This document shows, in pieces, positions 51,560 through 64,000 of a stretch of 64,000 nt of DNA. A model generated the notes under the pieces. It worked only from the letters and a program-made list of their open reading frames with translations. It was not told where the DNA came from and searched no databases. A program made the translations under genes and the position numbers. Positions within the stretch are counted from its first letter, which is position 1; each line of letters begins with the position of its first letter. This DNA comes from Prorocentrum cordatum (lineage: Eukaryota > Sar > Dinophyceae > Prorocentrales > Prorocentraceae): NCBI GenBank assembly GCA_963575745.1, contig CAUYUJ010019928.1, positions 30,001 to 94,000 on the forward strand, read 5' to 3'.

Positions 51560-54330
51560 CACAAGGCGCCCGGGGGCGGTCACGCTCGCGGACACGCGCC
51601 GAAAGGCGGAGGAGCACCCGTGGAAACCTTCCCCGTCGCTGCCACAATCGTGCACGCATGGCCACGCGCGGCCCCGCCGGCGCTTCGGAGGCCTCTGGCC
51701 GGCGTCGCGCCCAGGAGGGGGGAGGAGGAGGACGCGGAGGAAGAGGTGGAAGAGGCGGAGGAGGAGGAGGAGGAGGAGGAGGAGGAGGAGGAGGAGGAGG
51801 AGGAGGAGGCTCGCATAGTGAGCCGGGCGAGCATTTCTCGGCCTCTTCGGTCGCCCTCGGCATCCCTGCTCGCGCTGGGGCGGGGCGTTCTCTGCAAACC
51901 ACTGCCGAAAGCCAATCGACCAATCGCCCCACATTGCATGGTTGATTCGGGCGCTTGAGCATGCTTCGACATGTAAAAGCGTCAAGCTTCAGGAAAGGAC
52001 GTTCGCCGCAGACGTCCACAATAGATGCATAGGCCGGTGTATAAACATATACGGAGTAGCCGGTATCGAATCGAACAATGCGCATACCCCAACATGTAAA
52101 GGTGTAGCTGCAAATACGGGTCAAGAAAAAAACGTGGGCCAGTGTAGAGCTAGAGCAGAGTGATGCTCAAGTGTATCAAACATGTGGTGACGTTTACTCG
52201 GCCGTCCCAATACGTTGCCTACCCCTCTGGACGATTGCCTTTTGGACGAGCATTGCCTCGCGGGGGTCTCGTGGGGCTCTGTTCGGCTCTCACAGGTCTC
52301 GTGCGGCTCGATTGTCGGGCTCTCGTGGGGTTCCTGCGGAGCTCTCATGGGGTTCCCCGCGGGGCTTTCGCACGGCCTCCCTCGGGGTTCGCTCGGGTCT
52401 CGCGGGGCACTCGCGGGGCTTCGTCGGGCTCCCCCTGGGGCTCTCGTGAGGCTCTCATGACACTCTTTGGGGCTCGGTTGGGCTCCGTCGGGCTCCTCCG
52501 CTCTCCTTGTCGTCCTCCCTCCTCCTCTCTCCTTGTCCTCTTCCCTCCTCTCGTCGGGCTCCGTCGGGCTCATCCTCTCTCCTTCTCCTCCCCTTTGGGC
52601 TCTGTCGGGTTCCGTCGGGCTCCGTCTGGCTCCTTCCGGCTCCGTCGGGCTCCGTCGGGCTTCGTCGGGCTCTCGGAAGCTCTGTAGGGATCTCGCCAGG
52701 GGTCTTGAAACCTGTCGGGCGCTCGTGGAAGAGGCCAGCTGGAGTTCGCATCAAGAAGTCCGCCCGGCAAAACACAGCTCCTCCACGAGGAGCCCCTCTA
52801 AGGGCCCACTAACAAGCTCCCACGAAGGGTCCCAGTCAACGCCCCACTAAGGCCCCAATAACGGAACCACGAAGGCCACACTAAGGCCCCACTAAGGAAA
52901 ATCTTAAGCCTGACTCTGGGCTCGACTCTCAAGCCAAACTTTACGCTCGACTCCGGAAGGCCACGAACTCCGTGAGAGTCGTTGGTGGGGCGCAAAGTGG
53001 GACGTTCGTGGGCCCTTAGTTGTGCCCCCAGCGGCCACGGGGAGCAGGGAGGCAGAGGGAGAGAGGAAGGGACGAGGACTGCATAACACGACGACGAGGG
53101 AGCAGGGTGGAGCCGACGTCGAGGGAGCAGGGAGGAGAGGCGAGGGAGGATTGAGGGAGGAAGGAGGCTGAGGATAATAATAAGGGAGGAGGGAGGAGGC
53201 AGGAAAAACCCAACGGAGCCCGACGGAGCTGGGCGGAGCCCCACGACGCCCGACGAGGGGAGGGAGGAGGCCAAGAAGAGAAGTGGAACCCAACGAATCC
53301 CGACGAGTGGAGGGAGAAGTCCAACGGAGTCTGGCAGAGCCCGACGGCGCCCGATGAGAGCCCGGCGAGAGCTCGGATGAGCCTGGCGGAGCCGTGCGAA
53401 ACCCGACGGCGCCAACGAGAAGAGAGAGGAGGACAAGGAGGGAGGAGGCAGGAGGACAGGGCGAGAAAAAGAGCCCGACGGAACCCAACCGAATCCCGAA
53501 GACCCTTACGATAACCTCATGAGAGCCCCAGGGGGAGCCCGACATGAACCGACGAGAGCCCCGCGAGACTTCGAGCGAACCCCTAGAAAGGTCCTGCGAG
53601 AGCCCCGCGGGAAGTCCCAGGATAACCCCATAACCACCCAATGAAAACCCGACGCGCGAGCCGCACGAGACCCATGGGAACCCGCCGAAACCCCGCGAGA
53701 ACCCCGTGAGGCAATGCTCGTCCAAAGAGCAGCGCTCCGCAGAGGCACTCTGCGCACATGGGCGGCCAGGGAACGGTCGCCACATTCTGGATACACCTGT
53801 GTAAAACTGTTTTTTTCCACACGGGGCCGTGCATATCGTTTTCGAACCCCCCATAAACATGTGTACTTCCCCATGCTGGCGCATGCGCACAGCTTTGTTC
53901 TACAACGGCCCATGCATAGTTGTTTGTGCACCAACCCAGGCATCTATTGTGGACATCTGTTGCGAAGGTTCCCCTTTGCAGTTTGCAACCAAGCGTTGTT
54001 CGTAAATTGCGAAGCGTGCGAAAACCCCCTCATCATTAGTTCATAATGTTGCGTTGGTCGATGGGCTTCCAGCAGCAAACTGCAGAACATGCCCCACGTC
54101 AGCGCGCGCAGGGGCGCCGAGGGCGACCAACAAGACTGAGAAACACTCGCCCGGCTCACTCTGTGATCCCCCTGGGCGCGACACTGGGCGGAGGCCTCTG
54201 GGTGCCTGTGGGGCGACGCATGGCCACCCGTGAGCGTTCGGCAGCATCGGGGAAGACTTTGGCGGGCCACTTCCAAGCCACGCCGAATAACGCCCGCGCA
54301 TCATGATCCTCCTCCTCCTCCTCATCCTAC
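51560..54330. repeat. 2.8-kb quasi-palindrome (inverted duplication)
   Basis: Left arm 51560-52760 and right arm 53200-54330 are inverted copies. Matching landmarks, left versus reverse complement of right: CGCATGGCCACG / GGCCATGCGTCG; GTCGCGCCCAGG; AGTGAGCCGGGCGAG; TCGCCCTCGGC; TTTGGACGAGCATTGCCTC; and a long GGGGCTCTCGTGGGG / TCGGGCTCCGTCGG repeat region. The left arm carries a GGA microsatellite (51715-51808) where the right arm has only GGGGGATC. The central 400 bases are partly unmatched. No coding motif. Confidence 0.75.
51715..51808. repeat. GGA microsatellite inside the left arm
   Basis: About 30 GGA/GGC/GAA triplets lying exactly between GTCGCGCCCAGG and AGTGAGCCGGGCGAG, which are almost adjacent in the right arm. 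Confidence 0.9.
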
Positions 54331-55445
54331 TCCGTTGCCTCCATTCCCAATCCTCATCATCATCCTCACCGCTCGCCGTCGTCGCCGGTCATGACCGCCA
54401 CCGTGCGCGTCCGGCAGCAACGGAAGCGTCCCGGATGGGCGGCACTGGCCGGAGGCCACTGCAATAACGCCCACGCGTTTAAGACGACCCAGCTGCTATA
54501 ACGCAGCGCGCATGCCCTTGGGTATGCGCCGTATCCCGTCTCGCGTATGCGCACTGTCCGTGAACCCGTCGAGCGACGCGCCCAGGCCACGGCATGCGCG
54601 CGCCCGTGACTCAAACATCTCCGTCGAGAGTGAGAAGGCCAAACCAGGGCAACCAAATCAAACAAAAGTGGCAATGAACAACAGGGAGCGGGGCGCGACT
54701 CCACCGGGCGGCGCAAAAACGTAACCAACAAAAACAACAGGTCGCCAACACGTGCACGAAAAGGCACCCTTAAGTGGATCCTAGCATGGGGGCGCGGCGA
54801 GCTGCCCGCAAGCGCTCACACGGAAAGGGACTGACTGCTGCCAGTCTCCAGCTTGCCGGCATTGGGTGCTCCATCCAGCAGCATGTGCCGACTGCCAAGT
54901 GAAACCCTAACGGTGCCATCAGGGCACCAATGTAGCCGCAAATTTCCCACCCCGAACGCGTCGCGCGACCTGCGTCGCGGAGGCCCTCCGTGCTCCGCCC
55001 ATCGTCTGGCAAACCACGTCTCACACGGCGGCCCTCCTCCTGAGAGTGCCCAGCGCGTAGCGCGTATGTGCTCCTCCCAGGTAGTTGTCGAGTATGTTGC
55101 GATGCGTCATCCTAGCTAGTATAGGGCCAATGGTGATGCCAATCGATCAAACGACTGTGACAAAATCTGTGAGATAGTGTGGCCACTCAACAGATGCCTG
55201 GGTGTCTCGTGGTCTGCGCCTGCCATAATAGAGGTTGACGTAATAATACAGCCAAGCCCTATCGTTCGCCCGCGGCCATCAAGCATGGCAAGCGGATGAG
55301 ATGCAACGTTATGATCGTAGAGAGATGAGTGATGATGGGTGACGACGATAATGCAATGAACTATTTTCTCCCTGCAAGAGTTGCGGCATTTCCCCTCGCG
55401 CGGGCGCAGCGCTTGGCCTGTCCCTTCTATGCGCCAGTGGCCGAG
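54331..55445. other. Spacer, no gene seen
   Basis: Short frames without motifs. 55100-55340 is less GC-rich than the surroundings. Confidence 0.45.
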
Positions 55446-56594
55446 TTAGGGCGAGTCGATCAGCCACGAGCTGCAGCTCGAGACATCAAAGGCGTCCTTG
55501 GGCGACAGATTGACGTCGCCGCGGGGCAAAGCAATCCTGTGCAAGCTCAGCGCGGTCAACACTGAGTTCAAACCTGCGTTGCGGAGCAGGGCCGCCGACG
55601 CCAGGGCTTGGACGTTCTTCTTGCAGGTTGCTGGTGAGGTGTTGCGGCCGACATTCCCCAGCCTGCGCATTGTGTTCTTCAGATGGCCTGTGATACCTTC
55701 TGCTGCATTATCACCCGTTGATCATGTAAAGTAGAGCGCGGTCTCCCTGACGGAGGGATTCTTGCCCTTCGTGCGCGCCCTCAGCATGCGGGTGGTCTTG
55801 CTGTCCAATTTGGACTTGAGCAACCTGGACGCAGGCGTGAAGATTTTCCTCTGGTGGTTCACGCCCTTCAAGACCTGGCGCCCAGCGGCTTCGGCCGCGC
55901 CGTGGAAGGCCTTACCGCCGTCTGGCGCGACCGCGGTACCCTTCCCCAGCGCCTTCTTCAACGGGCCTTCCACTTCAGCCCTGGTCTCTGGGCCGCCGCC
56001 GCCTCTGCCTTTCTTCGTCTCTCTGTCCTGGAGCGCGCGCGCTGTCTATTGTTTCTTGTAACGCCCCTTCAGAACGAGAGTGCGCCCCTGGTGTATCCGC
56101 GTGGAAGCCGACGATCCTCTCTTCCGCGAGCCAGTGCGGCACGTGTCAGGCTCGACCACGTCATCCTCGAACGTCGTGGATTGAGCCCGACGTACTTCCG
56201 AGTATGCCATCGCAATCTTGTGTTTGTTGAAGAACTGGGCCACCTTGTTCTCTGTGGACCTGGCGCTCTCGTCTTCGCGCCGGACGTAGTGAATGCAGGA
56301 GTCGTTAGGGGTCTTGCAACCAAGCGCATAAGCCGTGCGCAAGCACATGACGTAGTCGACGTCCCATCCAGAGCTCGCGTGGCCCGCGAGCGGGGTGAAC
56401 GCCACATCTGGCCTGTAGACGCGAGGCCTGATCTTGCACCCCTTCCCATGGCAGCGGAAGACGCCCTCCTTCCTCCTCCTCTCTTCCTCCCTCTCTCCTC
56501 CCTCCTCCCCCCCCCCAGAGCCGCCGTCCCGGCCCGAGGCTTTTGGGTGCAGGTATCCAGGATACCTGCGAGCCTCGCGGGACTCGGCGGCCAT
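55446..56594 (-). pseudogene. DDE transposase (ISXO2/IS1595-like) with two in-frame stops
   Basis: One reading frame runs from Met 56594 to 55446, broken only by TAG at 56048-56046 and TGA at 55724-55722. The N-terminal part has a Cys/basic segment (VFRCHGKGCKIRPRVY) and a helical region. Then come VVEPDTCRTG (first acidic residue), GRTLVLKGRYKK, APDGGKAFHGAA (second Asp), VNHQRKIF, and GDNAAEGITGHLKN followed by MRRLGNVGRN (third, Glu). This order fits the DDE transposases of the ISXO2 group that are common in protist genomes. Because all the rest stays in frame, decay is by point mutation and appears recent. No terminal inverted repeats were located. It is head-to-head with element 3. Confidence 0.7.
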
Positions 56595-56844
56595 GCGCGC
56601 TCGCCCGCGCCCTCGCTGGTGGCGTGCGGGCCGGCCGTGCTGCTGTGCTGCGGCGTGCGCCGCTCCCGGAGTGGGCGGGCGCACGACGGCGCGGGCGCCC
56701 GCTTCGCGCAGGGCGCGGCGCCGGCTGCGCGTGCGCGAGCCCGCCTGGCACAGGCGCGCTCGCGAGCGGCGCACGCAGTCGCGCACCTTGCTGCGCGGCG
56801 CCGCTGCCGCTGCGAGGCTGCGCGCGCACCACAGCAACGGGCTG

Positions 56845-58634
56845 ATGTCAGGCCGTGCTGGGGGCGGGGGCAAAGGTGGCCAGGGCCGCAAGGGCAGCGG
56901 CAAGGGCAGTTCGGGCGGCGGCCACAGCGGGCAGAGTGGCAGCACTCCGCCGTGGGCCGTGCCGCCGCCGCCGCCTGGATGGCGGTGCCCGTCGTGCGGA
57001 GGACTCAACGGCCCTGCTGACGCCCTGTGCCGCACCTGTTTCCCTCTTCCCGAGCATGGACCAATGCGTGGAGACGGAGGAGGGGCAGCTCGCCCGCGCG
57101 CGGGCCCGCGCGGTGACGGCCGCCAGCCTCGTTCTGCCTCGAGGCGTCGGCGCCGCGGCGGCAAGGGCGAGGCACGCCAGCCCGAGGCCGAGCCGAGGCC
57201 GCGGTCAGCCTCGCGAGTCCGCTTCGAGGACGAGGGCACGGAGGACGACGGAGGCGATCCGCGGCCGAGGTCGGCCTCGAGCCGCCGCCGGCGCTCCGCC
57301 GACGGCGATGGCCGACGGAGGCGGTCTGCTGGAAGCGAATCTGATGCATCGGATGGCGATGAAGACGGCCGCAGCCCCGCGCTCGGCATCCTCCCCGCGC
57401 TGCCGTCGGACGCGCGGGCTCACCCAGCCTGGGTCGAGCCGCCGTCGGATGAGCGCGGGCTCACGGCCCACAGGCGCTCACTGCGCCAGATGGCGGCCGC
57501 CACGGGCAAGAGGCTGCAGGCTGCCATCGAGCTCGGCATGAGTCTGGAGTAGAGGCGGCCGCAGGAGGTGGAGTACGCCGTGCAGCTCAGCATGATTATC
57601 CTGGCCCGCCCAGCTGGCGTACGATGCGACCGCCGGCGCAGCTTCGTCCAGCGGGCTCAGGCCAAGCTGGAGAAGGCCGAGGCCGCAGCTGCGCGGGCGC
57701 GTGAGGAGCTCGCGGAGCTGGAGGCGATGGTGGGTCAGCGCGCCGAGGCCCTCGGCGCGCCAAGACGCTCCTGGAGCAGCTCGAGGCCATGGTCCCCACG
57801 GGCGACGAGCCGATGGAGGAGCCCATCACGCCGACGCCCGTGGCGGGCGCTGAGGGCGATGCAGCCCCAGCCACGCCGCCTGACCGCGCGCCGCCCATCG
57901 CGGCCATCGCGGAGCTGCAGGCTGGCCAGGCGGCCCTCACCCAGCAGCTCGTCGGCCTCACGCAGCTGCTGACGACGATGCAGGGTCAGATGGCGGCGGC
58001 GCGCGGTGGAGCGGCGCATGGCGACGCGCCTGCGCCCGAGGTGCGGCCCTTTGCAGGGCCCCCCCAGCGCCTGGGGCCAGTGGCCCCCGCGCCCAGGCCT
58101 GAGGCTCCTGCCGCGGCCTACCCCGTGCCGGCCGACGCACCTGTGGCCCGCGGCCCCCAGGGGGGGCCCCCGCCTGCGGGCGCCGCCGTGGGTGCGGCAT
58201 GGGGCGCTGCTGGACCCGCCGCCGCCGACGCCGTCGAGGTGCCAGTCAGCGCCGAGGAGGATGTTGCTGCGGCTGCCACGGCCGAGGCAGCCCGCAAGGC
58301 GAGGGCAGCTCAGCGTGCTGAGAGGAAGGCTGCAGAACGTGCACGTCGCCCTGATGGCCAGCAGGGACTGCGAGACGCGTTGGCTCGCCAGGCGTCAGCG
58401 CGGCCAGGTGCGTGCAGTCACCGCGGCCGCGGCGCCCTGCCACCGTCGCCGCACGGCCGTGCCGCCGTCGCCGCAGAGGCAGGAGAGGATGCCGTTGCAG
58501 GTGCAGCCGGCCGCCGCCAGAGGCGCAGCCGCAGCCACAGCCCACGGCGCGAAGCGCCAGATGGCTTCATGTTGTGCGGCGGCCGCGCCGGCTCCACCGA
58601 GGGCAGCGAGGGAGCGACGTCGACGCTGGGGTGA
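56845..58634 (+). pseudogene. Element 3 ORF1: RanBP2-type zinc finger, Arg-rich region, coiled coil
   Basis: From Met 56845 (MSGRAGGGGKGGQG). Gly/Lys/Ser-rich leader; then PGWRCPSCGGLNGPADALC with a following RTC, a complete RanBP2-type finger (W-x-C-x2-C-x3-N-x6-C-x2-C; about 56975-57045). An SR/RRR-rich region with SASRVRFEDEG follows to an in-frame TAG at 57550-57552. The same frame continues with a coiled coil (QRAQAKLEKAEAAAARAREE), then shifts by one base near 57765 to TLLEQLEAMVPTGDEP. The last part has a helix (AIAELQAGQAALTQQLVGL), a Pro/Ala-rich linker, a charged helix and an RS-like basic stretch to 58634. Likely an RNA-binding ORF1 protein; the stop plus shift make it a pseudogene. 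Confidence 0.65.
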
Positions 58635-59108
58635 TGTGTCATGGCGGGCGGGCCACGGGGAGCGAGAGGGCTGCCACTGAGCCGTCTCAAGGCCCGCCTG
58701 CGACTGGCGCTGCGCCAGTCAGGCCGACTGACACGAGCGGCGGCCTTGTTGACCGAACCGAGGGTCGATCCGTGAGGGGCGGGGGCCATAGTGGGCGCTC
58801 CGAAAGGAACTCGCGAAGCCCCCGCCCCACAGCGGCGCTCGCCGAGGTAAGGTCGACGAGTACTGCCGCACCCTCACCTCGGATGGAGTCCGAGGCCCAG
58901 CAGCAGCCACGCTGCCCAATTCCAGATTGCACTGATCTAGTCAAGCTACTGTGTCAGCCCTGGCTATCTTGCTCTCTCACTCCCGTCTTTCTTGGGCCAA
59001 CTCAATTGCCCGAACATTGCCTCTTTCATCATTACCTTCATAGTAGTGCCTGCCGTTTTTTGAAACCCACGGAGCTTCTCCCCCCCCGACAGTGAGCAGG
59101 TTGTCAGG
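58635..59108. other. Element 3 inter-ORF spacer
   Basis: No motif recognised. The frame ahead of ORF2 ends at a TGA at 59093-59095, 13 bases before the ORF2 start. Confidence 0.5.

Positions 59109-64000
<4,892 letters not shown>

Overview
The window looks like nuclear DNA of a dinoflagellate, probably a core species of the Prorocentrum/Symbiodiniaceae kind. The reasons are the high GC content, the very low density of cellular genes, abundant GGA/TCC triplet microsatellites, the absence of bacterial-style operons, and several retroelement protein families that I associate with dinoflagellate genomes: RanBP2-type zinc-finger ORF1 proteins, reverse transcriptases with C-terminal zinc ribbons or C2H2 fingers, and the GEASNPGP motif. 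The identification is by inspection only; no search was run.

Layout. 1-2.4 kb: repeats, a nested hairpin element and a compound microsatellite. 2.45-9.4 kb (minus): a decayed but nearly full-length non-LTR retroelement (element 1) with ORF1, APE-type endonuclease, RT, RNase H and a terminal zinc ribbon. 10.6-15.2 kb (minus): a largely intact element of another type (element 2), with a coiled-coil ORF1 and a long ORF2 carrying a zinc finger, RT and a C-terminal restriction-like endonuclease. 15.6-19.4 kb: inverted-repeat elements, a 160-bp tandem array and a possible terminal exon. 20.1-23.1 kb (minus): a hypothetical helical protein and a 5'-truncated third RT element (element 4). 23-33 kb: microsatellites, large fold-back repeats and a 73-bp tandem array. 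33.3-35.1 kb (minus): the best cellular gene candidate, a two-pass membrane protein with a TIR-like domain. 35-55 kb: almost entirely repeats (84-bp, 90-bp and shorter tandem arrays, several fold-back or MITE-like families, and a 2.8-kb quasi-palindrome). 55.4-56.6 kb (minus): a DDE transposase pseudogene. 56.8-64 kb (plus): element 3, with a RanBP2-finger ORF1, then an ORF2 of unusual order (RNase H, APE endonuclease, RT, C2H2 fingers), interrupted by a 106-nt poly-T tract and cut by the window end.

The main themes are three different retroelement architectures side by side, triplet microsatellites lying at both ends of elements 1 and 2 and at the 3' ends of a non-autonomous repeat family, and an unusual density of inverted-repeat (fold-back) elements from 42 bp to 2.8 kb. 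Most open reading frames in this GC-rich, triplet-rich sequence are spurious and have been left out.
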